Assembly: GCA_949316235.1 (NCBI GenBank)
Contig: OX438742.1
Location: 8,712,815-8,776,814 of the forward strand
Length of the DNA stretch: 64,000 bases
Source of the DNA: Oegoconia quadripuncta
Lineage: Eukaryota; Arthropoda; Insecta; Lepidoptera; Autostichidae
Reading direction: 5' to 3'
Of the stretch, positions 9,666 through 20,549 are shown one piece after another. The notes beneath the pieces are model-generated. The model was given only the letters and a program-made list of their open reading frames with translations. It was not told where the DNA came from and did no database searches. The first letter of the stretch is position 1, and each line of letters opens with the position of its first letter. The translations under genes and the position numbers were made by a program.

Positions 9666-9935
9666 GTTGTTCCTTTCTTTTAAAATACTATGTTACTTAG
9701 GCAGAGTTATTATTTTTTAGCTATTCTTTCGATTGGCATCATAAAAGTAGGGTGTTTTTTTTTTCACATTTGAGTCGGTTCGATTCCCAGCCGAAGCAAG
9801 TAATTTTTAGAAAATCTATGAATGCAGAATTACTAACTTTTAAAAATAACATAAAGTCTTCTTTGAGCAAAATTCACTATCTACGATATTTAAGGTACTT
9901 CCCCTTCATGTCCCATAACTTTGGGACGCCCTGTA
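9666..9935. repeat. Right long terminal inverted repeat of Tc-like element
   Basis: Inverse of the left repeat, with only isolated single-base differences (for example a T/C in the TCTGYATTCATAG word) and small changes in the poly-A/T tract. Ends GGGACGCCCTGTA followed by the TA duplication. Confidence 0.9.
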
Positions 9936-9937
9936 TA

Positions 9938-11097
9938 TGTGCAAAATATCACGACCATTAGTTAAAAGGTACAACATTAATACAAGGAACCACAACCCTT
10001 TATTATCTGTTTATATTACTAACTTAAACATATAACTATTGTCTGTTTATGTTAGCCGACTTCACAAAGTTAGTAAATCCTTCAAAGGGCAATCAATACC
10101 TACGCTTTTACAATAAGGTTCCTACTGTTATCCAAAACTTGGGCTTCGATAAATATAAGACTAGTATTAAACGCAAATTGTGAGCGAAGGGCTATTATAA
10201 AATATCTGATTACTTGAGCGATGCAAATTCTTTCTAAAGTAATCAAACATATAAAAAGAACAACCCTATGAGTTTCTTCAACTTCTCAAAGGACTGTAAA
10301 TTCCATCGTTTGTCGCGCGAATGAGCAGAACAAATATTATCCCGCGCGACATAAACGTTTATCGCGCCCCGTCGTTTATTATAAAGCAGACGATTTGCAA
10401 GTGTAAATTTTCACTAAAGAATCACACCAACCTTCGCCACTCTAACTTTCATCACACATTTTCCATACAAAGTCAAACTGCATCTAGTTTCCGCGCAAAT
10501 ACTACAAAATCGTTTAAATACGTATTGCGATTCTGCTTTTTACCTTTATTACAAAAAAACTTCTAAACCGATTGTACTGAAATTTCAATGGGACCACCTG
10601 GACTGTATCTCTATTCATTTACAGAAAAAATCACTCGAATCAATCGCCAAATCGCTGAGTTATCGATCTATATACATAAAAAAGAGAACCTCCTCTTTTT
10701 TGAAGTCGGTTAAAAATAACATTATTGTGTGAATGACTGTTGGCAAGTTAGTTTAGATCACACCAAATATTTAACTTAAAAAAGTCACTGAAAACCGTCA
10801 TATACAGGCAGAGGCACGAAATATATATTTTCGCTATGGTGGTCTCTATGTGTGTCCGTGTAACACAGTGTCACTACTCTTGCCGTTTATAAAATTTTAT
10901 GGAGGTCAAATCGAACTATTTTCCTTCAATTTCCTCTATTGTTAGAACTAGTATAGCAAGTTGGTGAAAAACAATTCAATTTTCTCTATCGCTAAAACTG
11001 GTAGAGCAAATTCGAGGAAAATGCCCAATTTGATTTATTAGTAGATACATATCGTAGAACATAGTAGATAGATTCATATTTTAGAATATTAATTCTA
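9938..11097. other. Unassigned; moth-type repeat at about 10560-10715
   Basis: 9938-9985 is the remainder of the family X copy. AACCGATTGTACTGAAATTT ... TTTTTTGAAGTCGGTTAAAA at 10565-10715 is a common moth repeat 3' region, single copy here. 10310-10380 has several CGCGCG words. No gene is recognisable. Confidence 0.4.
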
Positions 11098-11290
11098 ACA
11101 AATTTAAATCAAATCAAAATCAAATAAAAAAATATTTATTTCACAGGATAAAAATTATCACTTGAAAACGTCACATTTTTTATCTTAATATTAGATTTGA
11201 CATTATTGCTCATTCACAAAGCTGATTCCCCAGAGAAGAACGAGCAAGAAACTCAAAGGGTTGCTCTTTTAAATAAGTTTGAGTTACAAT
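11098..11290 (-). repeat. LINE 3'-UTR-type repeat (GAGAAGAAC..GCAAGAAACTC family)
   Basis: The A/T tail is at the left (AATAAAAAAATATTTATTT) and the CAGAGAAGAACGAGCAAGAA word at about 11231. A degenerate relative with GGAGAAGAACCGACAAGAA is at about 18515. Typical of a moth LINE 3' end inserted on the minus strand. Confidence 0.5.
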
Positions 11291-11720
11291 TATATTATAT
11301 TGTATAATTAGACTGAATATCGCCGAGCGATCTATATCCATGCTTGCTTATCATCCAGATAGTCACAAATTTTATAATAGCCTTTGGTACATAATGTCTG
11401 TTTTATCGTGGTTTTGAATTTTTTATTTTATTGCTCAACGGGTTAGTTCAAGAAAGTACCTATTTAAAAATAAATACGAGTTGTCTTAGAGAAGAACGGC
11501 GCCCTTGTCATGTCAAGGGTCTGTACATATATGTATAAAACTGTATTATCCTTATTTTAAGTTGGACGTATGGATAATACAATAACATTGGCAGGTATCA
11601 CAAACTGTCTAATCAATAATTTCATATGAATATGAGTATTGTGCCCCATTTCGCAAACATCTAAATAACGTCGGTATTTTTGAACAACTATTTATGGGAC
11701 GTCATTCAGTTCCACTATCA
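11291..11720. other. No recognisable feature
   Basis: AT-rich, no repeat match within the window. Confidence 0.35.
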
Positions 11721-11724
11721 ATCA

Positions 11725-11905
11725 AAATCAATCAAATACTCTTTACAAAAGCTACATGTAGAATACAGCGTACATCATTAGTCCCACAAAAAGGCGGCCT
11801 TATCGCTAACAGCGATCTCTTCCAGGCGAACCTTAGGGTAAAGATACAAGCTACCAGTAGATGAGGTTTGCACTAATAGTAGCAATACGGGTGTATTTTA
11901 TAGTT
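11725..11905 (-). repeat. LINE 3'-end repeat with GCGATCTCTTCCAGGCGAACC motif
   Basis: GGCGGCCTTATCGCTAA and GCGATCTCTTCCAGGC follow an AAATACTCTTTACA tail. The same segment appears at 24705-24855 (minus) and 37195-37300 (plus, GCCTGGAAGAGATCGC). I recognise this as a widespread moth LINE 3' UTR word; no coding part is attached here. Confidence 0.6.
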
Positions 11906-12302
11906 GGTAATTATTATATAACGTAAAGATAAAAATACATAAACTAAGCCTATAAACTATAACTAGATAATTTAACTGCACTTAAAACATATAACATATT
12001 ATTGACTATATAACACACATAAATTTATATATATACATATATATTAAATATATAAATATATAATATTGAATACTATTTATCTATGCACAGTTCTTTGGGA
12101 TATATTATAGTCATTAGTAAAGCAGTCTTTGCGTATGAGAATCGAGGATTACAGCAACACGTGACGCCAGAATAATCACTTAAAATATTGAATAACTCTT
12201 AAATTAAAGTGGCACTAATTTATTTTCCTTTGGGCACTATTTTAGTACAAGTTTTTGATATTATCAAAATAGCTGAATTCCACTTTGTGTATTCTATAAT
12301 CC
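11906..12302. other. AT-rich sequence; short repeat shared with 47568-47640
   Basis: 12021-12066 is a TA-rich simple tract. 12150-12250 (CAGCAACACGTGACGCCAG ... TTTTCCTTTGGGCACTATT) matches 47565-47635 (CAGCAACACGCGAAGCCAG ... TTTTCCTTTGGGCAATGTT), an unnamed repeat. In each case it lies near a mariner-like MITE. Confidence 0.45.
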
Positions 12303-12778
12303 GTTGTTTACCTATGAAATTGGCGTTTTGTATGAAGAATTTCATTAAGACTGTTTTCTCCATACAAACATTTTTGATTTTTTTTGGGAACGGCAAATCC
12401 AAATTTAGCTAAACTTTGTGTGTGTTATCGGATAACATTAAGTTAAGTATTGGCAGCGTTAATTTTTAAAAGTAACCGCTTTATAAAAGTTTCAGCGAAT
12501 CTAAGAAATGATTATGGGAAGCACATGAAAAGAGATCTGTTAAAATTTTTTTTATTATTTGATTTAGCCCAGAAATTAAAAAATATTTAGATAGATAGAT
12601 AGAAACATTTATTCACTGCACAGTACATACAACCAAAATAGAAGATTTCATGTGAAACCTTGAAATAATATTCCAATTCCAAAAAAAAAAACAAATTTGG
12701 ATATAGCTTTGAAAATCGCAGGAATTGGTACATATGATTAACGAAGAAAAAAAACTCAAATTTCATAGGTAAAAACAA
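12303..12778 (+). mobile_element. Non-autonomous mariner-like element (MITE), copy 1
   Basis: Left end TTTACCTATGAAATTGGCG and right end TTTCATAGGTAAAAAC are inverted and resemble the TIRs of the full mariner at 25058-26344. The internal sequence (AAGTAACCGCTTTATAAAAG, GCACATGAAAAGAG) matches the copy at 46476-46879 and is not transposase. This copy has about 60 extra bases at 12585-12645 (GATAGATAGAAACATTTATT), perhaps a small nested insertion. Confidence 0.7.
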
Positions 12779-13700
12779 AATACATAAAGAAAATGTAGAG
12801 ACTTCTCGAAAAGTTAAAGCAGATGCTAAAAAAAATTGTAGCAAACGAATGATTGGCGATTTCGAACTTGCAACTTGGTGACCGTGGTCGTTACACTGCA
12901 CCACGTGTGGTCCACAAAACTACCATTTACAAATTCCATCTACAACGCGCATTCAATTAGCCCGTGCCAGGAAGATTAATATTACTAATCAGCTACGCAT
13001 TGTATATAGAATTGTAATAATGCAAGTAGTTTTTTGAAATGAGATTTTAGGGCGACAACGCAACTTCAACGAGTCCTGTGGTAAACTAATCTTCCTTACC
13101 AATTCAATTATACTACTATCTTCATAAAAGCACTGTTTTAAAGCCTCCTAAAATGACTAAAGCGTGACTGTGGTACATTACATTGAGCAAGTGCTACGAA
13201 ATTAAATGGTTTATTTATCATAGATCAACGTGTCACAGATAATGTCGGTTTGCAACTACCGGCTCTTTTTGTCTACGGCAATGAACACGCATTAAATGCT
13301 GCCATAATGCGGCCCACGCGCATGTTTTGCACGTGACGGCTAAAATGGCGCTCGAGGCAGTTGTCGACTTTAATAAAATTCAAACGTTCGCACCGAGCGT
13401 TTGCTTCTTCGTTAAAGTGCTAACTGCCTAAGGTAAGGAACTCATTGTCGGCATCAGTTTTCTCTGTGTCCTACAATTATAGGATCTACCTGGATGAAAA
13501 CACGTGCAGGAATACATAATATTGTATTAGAAAACTGCAACTATTTTAGAAATTACAAGATAATATAAAATTCTCACTGAAACTTTCTTACTTGTTTGTA
13601 TATACCAACAGGGGATCGATTCGTCCCGTATGCAATCACGTCTGCGCTCTTCATGTTGGTGAAACGTATCTCCTGCTAATTATATAGCTATAGCGCCGCC
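12779..13700. other. Unassigned; GC-richer patch 13250-13440
   Basis: 13250-13440 stands out with CpG-rich words, a CACGTG E-box (13330) and AAGGTAAG at 13430. No open frame of useful length, no repeat match in the window. It might be host regulatory or untranslated sequence, but this is weak. Confidence 0.3.
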
Positions 13701-13738
13701 TTAACCGCCTCCATGGCTCAATGTAAACAACATTGGGT
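13701..13738 (+). mobile_element. SINE-A head fragment
   Basis: TTAACCGCCTCCATGGCTCA followed by ATGTAAACAACATTGGG matches the first about 38 bases of SINE-A, then stops at a TTCTTTATTGTACAACA word typical of another retroelement tail. Confidence 0.7.
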
Positions 13739-14058
13739 AAATATTCTTTATTGTACAACAATAAGAAACATAAGAAAAAGGGAATAGACATATTTAACGG
13801 CCTACCGACCATGTTCTATAGTCCAGTTTATTAGCACATTTTAGCGTCTCACTCAAGTATGGAGAACTTTACAAATATGTTGCGTGTAGGCGAACAGGTA
13901 CGTGCAATGCACCCGGCGCCGCCTGCCCTTGACTTTACACACAAAAATACCAATTCACCTTTAACAAAACTTTGGAGATCGTGTCAAGAATAATTTAGAT
14001 CAAAATGAACAATACAGAAGTTTTCAGAAATTCCAGCAGCTCCCATTTTTTTTAATCT
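13739..14058. other. No recognisable gene; retroelement-tail-like start
   Basis: TAAATATTCTTTATTGTACA at 13738 resembles the 3' end (minus orientation) of a LINE. The rest is not assigned. Confidence 0.3.
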
Positions 14059-14329
14059 CAGGGGTTTCTAACCTTTTTACGTCGAGCCTCCTTGGATTAC
14101 AAAAATTAATTTGTGGAACCGTAGATTTCGAACTTCAATTATTCTAACGGCATTTTATGTTATCAATTACAACATCGCGTTGTGGAACAGTGACCGACTG
14201 AATGAATGCGATCTTATGACACTAAATCTATGCGACAAATTAATGTGTCAAAAAAAGAATTTCTTTCGATAATTCAAACTAATTCCGCCCCCTTGCCATT
14301 TCTCTACGCCTCAATGGTTGGGAATTCCA
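14059..14329. mobile_element. Possible degenerate hAT-type MITE
   Basis: Starts CAGGGGTTTCTAACC, a hAT-like end, and stops near GGTTGGGAATTCC, which is an imperfect inverse. No clean 8-bp duplication was found, so this remains a candidate. Confidence 0.3.
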
Positions 14330-16080
14330 TATAGATCAAATATTCTGTGATTACACCTGCAACGTGACCTATCTACTATTTACTCTGTAATCATCGCACA
14401 CACTCGTGTCCCATCGAACCTTTGACATGTACTACCAGTAAACCTCTGACCTATTACATTACTGACCCACTGCACCTTCATCTGTTGCACCGCGAAACGA
14501 CCATAAACGCTGCCAATGATGTAATAAAATGAAGTCCTAGATGCAAGATCGGAAATCATCATTAATGCCAATACCTTATATTTGCTTCTTTATGTAATAT
14601 TCTTAAATGTAACAAGTTGAAAAGGATCTAGGAAGACATTAAAATAGAGTAGGTACTTGTTTATAATTTTAAATTGTTTCCTCAATAACACTATAATAAG
14701 TATGGCAGTTTGTCGGTAAATACTTCCCGAATTTGCTATGCCGTTAATGTAGATACGATTAATTATACTTACGTGCATAATCAAATTGTACACCTACCAA
14801 CTTGTTGGTGTAATCAGGTTCATGAGTAGGTACGTATCCATTTGTTTATCTATCGTTCATCTATATGTGAAAACTTGTTAATGGCTCTCTGAAATTAATT
14901 TCACTATTACTAGCTATATTTTTTCCTAAAGATTAAAATAGAATAATAAATAAATAAAATATTGAAACCAAATATGATCTAGTGATTATATGCTTTACAT
15001 ATTCGTAATATACATTCGGTTTGAAATAAAAAGACGTATATAGTTTTTGCATGCGCGAAAAATGGAATGAGCGGTACAGGCATATGCACACATGCCCGTG
15101 ATGGATCAGAATGGAGCTCGGACGACCCATCGCCCCAAGTAAGTACCCACTAACAATCTTGATACACATAATAATGTACAAAAACAAGATTGCTTCTTCT
15201 TAAAATGCTCTTCACATATTTTTGTTAAACCGTTATATGCGAGTTATAATTACCAGTCATGCTTAGTATGGCGTTATGTATACATTTTTCACATTTACTT
15301 AGGCATATACCAAGTAAATTTCCAAGGAAAATGTAGCTAAAGAAAACTTCGCCAACTCCCTAATGATAACGAACAATTTGTGCCTTTCGGCAGTACTTAT
15401 ATCTACTTATTCTAATTATATTCTTTCAAACTTGTTGTTTCCCCATCATCGTTACTACTTGTAATGTCAGATATTGTTTACAGTAAAATCCTGTTACTAA
15501 GAACTTCTTAAATATATCTGTAACTTTGGCCCTTAGACTCCAGGATAATTTCCGAAGAGCCCCTTTGAGTTGCCTTTAAACAACACAAGACCTTATTGAA
15601 CAAAAAATAGCAGAACAAACCCAAATATTCAATATCCGCCCCAAAGTGATCAAAGCGAACACATGTTTGTTTTGGGAAAAAAGTAAAACAGTAAAATTTA
15701 CCTTGTCTTTCTCAGTATTACTTTGTATCTAAAAGAGCATTGAAATAATAGCCTTAAGTCGACTCTTTACTTAGTTTTGAAACAATAATTAATCGTAGTT
15801 CAGGCATTACAATAAGACGTAGACTCAATCAATTTGTATTTTCGAATTATTTTAAAAGTACATACGTATATAAAAAATTAAAAACCAGACGAAATTATTC
15901 AATTGATTTAATCCAGAGTCGGAGGCCTCTACGCGGCTCCTCGTATATAAATTTTTTATGTTAAATCTGGGCACTGTCGTGCAGTTCGATCCTGATTGGT
16001 GTATTAGAGTAAAGTTACTTATGCGACCTTCGATTCCGGTCTAAAACAATTGCGTTATTTCGTCATAATTCTCATTTTTA
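14330..16080. other. No recognisable feature
   Basis: About 1.75 kb of AT-rich DNA without recurring repeats or recognisable coding sequence. Open frames at 14380-15187 (minus) are short, without known motifs. Confidence 0.4.
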
Positions 16081-16084
16081 TAGG

Positions 16085-16225
16085 TAAATATTTACAGTTT
16101 TATGAAAGTAGAATTAATGCAGTGGAAATGAGATCATTGAGAAGTATGAATGGGGTGACTTTGAAAGATAGAATCAGGAATAGTGTAATTAGGGAGTTAG
16201 GCAGTGTGAATGAAGGCGTAGTCTT
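16085..16225 (+). pseudogene. RTE-type LINE fragment
   Basis: The plus-strand frame reads ESRINAVEMRSLRSMNGV then LKDRIRNSVIRELGSV, the tract just after the reverse transcriptase core in moth RTE-like LINEs (consensus flavour INAVEMxxLRxxxGxxxxDRxRN). Only about 45 codons remain, with no start or RT motifs. Confidence 0.65.
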
Positions 16226-16732
16226 TGTTTTTGTATCGTGATGTGGCGTTCATAATAAACTATCCTTATTCTTATTCATTTATGTCCAAATCGGCTGAGG
16301 CGTTTAAGAGGTGGTAACATACATTCATAGTGACGCGGTGAATACATTACCCTCATTTTAGTTTATTGGGGGAAAAACAAAAGTCACACACATATGGTGC
16401 CTGGGGTCATGCATAAACTTGACAAAGTGTAATGCCAACAGATGTCTATATAACAGCAATATCCTTCAACAATAATAGCCGCCATGTCTTTCACAGCATT
16501 GTCTGGTATTGGGCCCGTGCCTTTCGCCATTTTCGACATTATTGAAAACAATTGCTTGTTTCTATTTTAAACAATAAACCTTTTTAGACAATAGGTAGTT
16601 CAGCTGTTCTGGTGTATTGCTGTAATGTAACTTGTTATATTTCCGTTCGAAAATTTCGTTACAACAAAATAGTCATTTCATAACTATACTTTGAAAATTT
16701 AGACAACGCTCGATGTAACAAATGACAATATT
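16226..16732. other. No recognisable feature
   Basis: AT-rich sequence without a recognised repeat. Confidence 0.35.
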
Positions 16733-17022
16733 GCCTCCGCCGCCGTGGCTCAATGTAAACAACACTGGGTTTACGATTCGGAGGTCGCGGGTTCAATCCC
16801 CGGCGGGGTAAATGTCCGCCTGGCTAACTACCACCATCTTATCGAAAGCTGCCGCCAAGCAGCAATGTTAATAGCATTGTTGTGTTCCGGTTGTCAAAGA
16901 TAAGATAGCCAGTCCCCCAAATGTGTTGGGGTTTCCGGGTCAGTACGCTTCCACCTTCGACCTCATCTTCACTTAACATCAGCTGTGATTGAGTCAAGTA
17001 TGAACCGGTCGTGCATAAAAAA
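16733..17022 (+). mobile_element. SINE-A, internally deleted subfamily copy
   Basis: The head CGCCGTGGCTCAATG and B box GGGTTCAATCCCC are present. Bases corresponding to GTACATG ... GGGCATTTT are missing, so the head joins directly to AAATGTCCGCC. The tail carries diagnostic changes (CAGCTGTGATTGAGTCAAG, GAACCGGTCGTGC) shared only with the copy at 48314. The next about 88 bases (17023-17110) are also shared with that copy. Confidence 0.8.
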
Positions 17023-17084
17023 TATAGATACACCGAAGGGCTAAGAAACTGTCCCCAAGTTTAATCTTAAATAAATTCTAAATT

Positions 17085-17490
17085 AAAAATACTTTTAATA
17101 ACAAGCTTTTAATACTCCATTATGATTATTATCTGGTCTAACCGTGTAAGTCAACTTTCGAACCTGTTGAGGAGATCCAACTTGGCGAGAAGTTCTTATC
17201 GCCATATATAGGTCATCGCGAAAATCATGTTTAACTATCGAAACCGACCGTGTATGCAAAATTTCGTATCCGTGCTATTAACTGTTAAGGAGTTCCCTTT
17301 GTGAGGGGACAATCCTGGCTGATTCGGTTCATGTCTATCATATAAATATATTGTCATTACAACTGAACGAGTATGCAAAATTTCAGCTCCTTAGGTAAAT
17401 AGGAAATGGTTCTAATTTGACTTGCAAATTTTGAACGGACGTAGTTACATAGATACGAAGTAAGGTAAATAAAAGCATGTAAAATTAAAA
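17085..17490. repeat. Interspersed repeat with ACAAGCTTTTA / TAAAAGC(T)TGT inverted ends
   Basis: Begins AAAATACTTTTAATAACAAG then CTTTTAATACTCCATTA. Ends GTTCTAATTTGACTTGCAAA ... GGTAAATAAAAGCATGTAAA. Internal words such as TATGCAAAATTTCAGCTCC are typical of moth retro- or rolling-circle repeats. Shortened relatives are at 21485-21660, 27856-27896 and 48613-48633. Confidence 0.6.
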
Positions 17491-17750
17491 ACCTTCGAAT
17501 GGCTTCGATATCATTAAAATACACCAAAAAACACAAACACAGCACGAATAAACCCTAAAAAGTTAAAAGATCTATCGTCGCGAACTCGAGTGACAAAAGA
17601 TCTAGAAGCTACCTTGGACAGCGAGTTAACCTTGTCATTCAATGAGGTATCACTGCCAAGTCTTTCACATCCTCAAACCAGTTTTCTACCATTCATAATT
17701 TTGGAGAGTAGAGCGCGTGAAAAATAAAATATAGTTGTGTCTATTCGGAT
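17491..17750. other. No recognisable feature
   Basis: Short unassigned stretch between two repeats. Confidence 0.35.
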
Positions 17751-17920
17751 ATACACCAACTAAACTAAAACCAGTTTTGGAGTGGTGCCGTCGCATCGTA
17801 TTGTTCCAGGGAGAAACAGACGGTACTACTTTAAAACTGGTTTTAGTTTAGTTTAGTTTGGCTTGGTTTGGTTTAGTTTAGTTTAGTTGGTGTACATCCG
17901 AATCGACACCAGTATCTGTT
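17751..17920. mobile_element. Short inverted-repeat MITE with internal TTTAG-like pentamer tract
   Basis: GTGTCTATTCGGATATACAC at the left is inverted at the right as GTGTACATCCGAATCGACAC. Inside, ACTAAACTAAAACCAGTTTT is inverted as AAAACTGGTTTTAGTTTAG. The right arm carries an extra run of TTTAG/TTTGG pentamers (17850-17888). About 170 bp, no coding sequence. Confidence 0.65.
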
Positions 17921-18274
17921 ATGTACATTTATTAAAGCAAGCATGTTTAGCTATTTGTAAATAATATATTTATTTCTTATGTTGTATGTTCAAATAATGT
18001 TACCGTTAATTCCTAAAGTTTACAAAGGAATAGCCTGCGTAACCGTTAAAATGTTATCTTACATACACCTGGGATTTATTGTGCACTAAGTTTGTATTTT
18101 ACTTGGATAAATAAAGCACTATTAAACAAAAGGGCGTGTCGTGTTTTTGTATTAAAGATGATTACGTAACTTCATCTGTAACCATCACTATGCATTCTGG
18201 TTTAATAAATTATGCCATGTACCAGTAACAATAAGGTCAATAGATACTCCTACTGGACAGTAGGTACTCAGTTG
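17921..18274. other. No recognisable feature
   Basis: AT-rich; no repeat found. Confidence 0.35.
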
Positions 18275-18392
18275 TTAGATACCGCCATATTATCTAAGAC
18301 TGCCGTCAAGCAACAATTTTCACTGCATTGTGTGTTACGACGAATGAGACATCCAGTCCGGTCATCTTCGCTTAACGTCAGTTGTGAAAAAG
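18275..18392 (+). mobile_element. Degenerate SINE-A fragment
   Basis: The order GATACCGCCATATTATCTAA, CTGCCGTCAAGCAACAA, GCATTGTGTGTT, ACATCCAGTCC, TCTTCGCTTAACGTCAG follows the SINE-A 3' half. Confidence 0.6.
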
Positions 18393-18454
18393 AAAAAGTT
18401 ACTGAAACGCAAAAAAAAAACAAAAATATGTTAAAGTAGGATACAAAAATATCA

Positions 18455-18590
18455 CTTATTGAAAGTCAACACGTTATTTTTAAAACTTCATCGCTTCACA
18501 AGGTGCAATGGTTAGGGAGAAGAACCGACAAGAAACTCCGTAACAACACATCTTTACAACTTAACTATATTACATATTATTATTCCCCTT
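18455..18590 (-). repeat. Degenerate LINE 3'-UTR-type repeat
   Basis: GGGAGAAGAACCGACAAGAA and neighbouring sequence resemble the family at 11098-11290. Confidence 0.4.
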
Positions 18591-20083
18591 TGTCCCATTA
18601 TAAAGTATACCTTTAGAGAATACTTACGAGTACCGTCCATGCAATTTATAAGTAAGTTTATATTTCCTGTGTAAAAGGGGTGACCGGCCGACAGGTGCGG
18701 TGAAGATAGTTGAGGGGTACGCATGGAATTAGCACTCCCTTACCATTTCGTAACAATAAATAATTCTATTCAATCTTTATTCAACATTCACCAACCATCA
18801 ATTGCCTAAAGAAATCCACTGCTGTATCTCAGAACCAGTTGGGCAGGTAGAGAGGTCACTACTGGTCTATGCTGTTATGCGTCCACAAGTGCTTATAGTC
18901 GTCTTCTGACACCCATAGGCAATGAGGGTGTAGGATGCTGGTAGCTTGATCAGCCGCCGGCTGTCATATTTGATAGGTCGTCTGTATACGTCTTCAGTCT
19001 TTCCTAAATATCGTTTGTGCTGATCACAGAATTAATTTAGTACTATAACGTGTTTTTTTTTAAAATTTAGTGAATTATGTGGTCTTTAGTCATGTAGCAC
19101 CCTGCCTGCAAAGGATCGCTAACAGAAGACTCATCCCTTTCGGGTTTTCTAAAATTCCAATTATAACTAGGTAAATAATTTTCAATCACGTCATGAAGCT
19201 TCCAACGGGGACAATATAAATTAAGGCTGCTTTAAGCAAGGTTAAAATAATGCTACCATAAGAGATGTCAGTAGGCACATAACGACAGTAAACTACAAGA
19301 TACCAGATTTAAACTGTCACACACAAATATCCAAGGCGTCGCGTCGGTCAACGACAGACCACACAAAAACAATGTATTACTTCTTCCTTGCCTGTTCCTG
19401 CAATAAAAACTGACCGAAAAACCTTGGGGTCCATGACCATATGACACAAGTGGGCTGTAAATCTTTCGGCGAGTGATCTTTGACGACATGTGCGGAGCAT
19501 GCCGCATGCGTCTGAGCATAGAGCCACCATGATGTTTGCCAGAAGTAAACTCGTATGGTAATGTTCGTTTACCAATAAAGTTAGAGATTCACCCATTTGT
19601 TTTATATTGTTCACAAATATCCGAATTTCAAGTACCCTCCATCACAAATACCAATATTTATAGAAATTATAGTATATAATTATAGAATTATAGTATAGTT
19701 TATAGAAATTATACTATATTAGTCGTATAGTAGGATAACATGAAGCTAAAAAAGATTTCATTATGCCCGTTCCTCTGCAAATTTTTTTCCCTTAATAAAT
19801 AATAATAATAAATATTGTTTTGCATTAAAGATTACCTGTAATTTATTTACTAATCACACTCACCTTATTATTTCAATATATTTTTTTTTATAAAAAAAAA
19901 TCCCAGACTTTTTATATAAATTAATTTTATAAAAATTTAAAAAAATCCACTCGAAAATGTCTCACTTTTTTTTAGTTATCGACACTTGTATTTCATAGTG
20001 AAAACCGTATCAAAATCCGTTGCGTAGTTTTGAACAACTTGTCGGAGAAATAGATAGATGTTGTTTCAATGTATAATCCCTCA
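18591..20083. other. Unassigned; AT palindromic tract at 19659-19722
   Basis: 19659-19722 repeats TATAGAAATTATA and ATTATAGTATA words. 19340-19520 is GC-richer and open on the minus strand for about 83-88 codons in two overlapping frames, neither recognisable. Otherwise AT-rich. Confidence 0.35.
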
Positions 20084-20378
20084 AATATGTTGGGGCCTCA
20101 TCTCAGTCCGTAAACATCCCTCGTAAAATAAGCGAGTATTGGCCACCACGGTGGCCCAATGCGGGTTGGGGACTTCACATGCCTTTAAATTTTTATTTCT
20201 CAGGTAAGCAGGTTTTCTCACGATACTTTCGTTAACCGTTTAAGAACAGTCGGATAAATGCTCAAAATTTAATTTAAAAACTCGTTGGTACCTGGCCTGC
20301 CTGGGTAACGACCAGGACCTCCAAAATTGGGAGAACGTGTCTTAAATGCTGAGCCACCGACGGTCCTATATTCATATT
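20084..20378 (-). mobile_element. SINE-C (third tRNA-derived family), minus copy
   Basis: On the minus strand the head reads GACCGTCGGTGGCTCAGCAT with a degenerate B box (TGGTCGTTACCCAGGCAGG region). The body has CATTTATCCGACTGTTCTTA and GTCCCCAACCCGCATTGGGC. The plus copy at 40092-40405 shares head, body and tail. A tail-end piece is at 43945-44065. Confidence 0.65.
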
Positions 20379-20549
20379 AAATTAAATTAATCTAATAATA
20401 GAGAAAAGAAAAGGTCGGTAGTACAATACCTAATAGAACAACGGTCCAAAAACCGCTTTATGAAAGGTAAGTATTTACTCTTCAATATCGGGATTATGAT
20501 TTTCTAAACCAACACTATTCTCAATTCTGTAAAATGATGGATCAAGATA

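Larger units (their letters stand above)
7813..9935 (-). mobile_element. Complete Tc1/mariner-superfamily element with long TIRs
   Basis: A 2,123-bp element bounded by TACAGGGCGTCCCAAAG and its inverse. Long terminal inverted repeats lie at 7813-8081 and 9666-9935 (about 270 bp, only a few differences). TA target duplications lie at 7811-7812 and 9936-9937. It encodes one uninterrupted transposase on the minus strand. Intact ends, target duplication and ORF suggest an element that is autonomous or was so recently. Internally deleted relatives are at 23205 and 51953. It sits in a family X repeat. Confidence 0.92.

Noticed and set aside
9752..9961. Repeated 60-90 codon frames MFFFSHLSRFD... (also 23122, 23890, 51936, 52752)
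   Set aside because: They are translations of the Tc-like TIR itself, present at both ends of every copy; non-coding.
17850..17888. Telomeric repeat
   Set aside because: Units are TTTAG/TTTGG inside a MITE arm, not the insect TTAGG.
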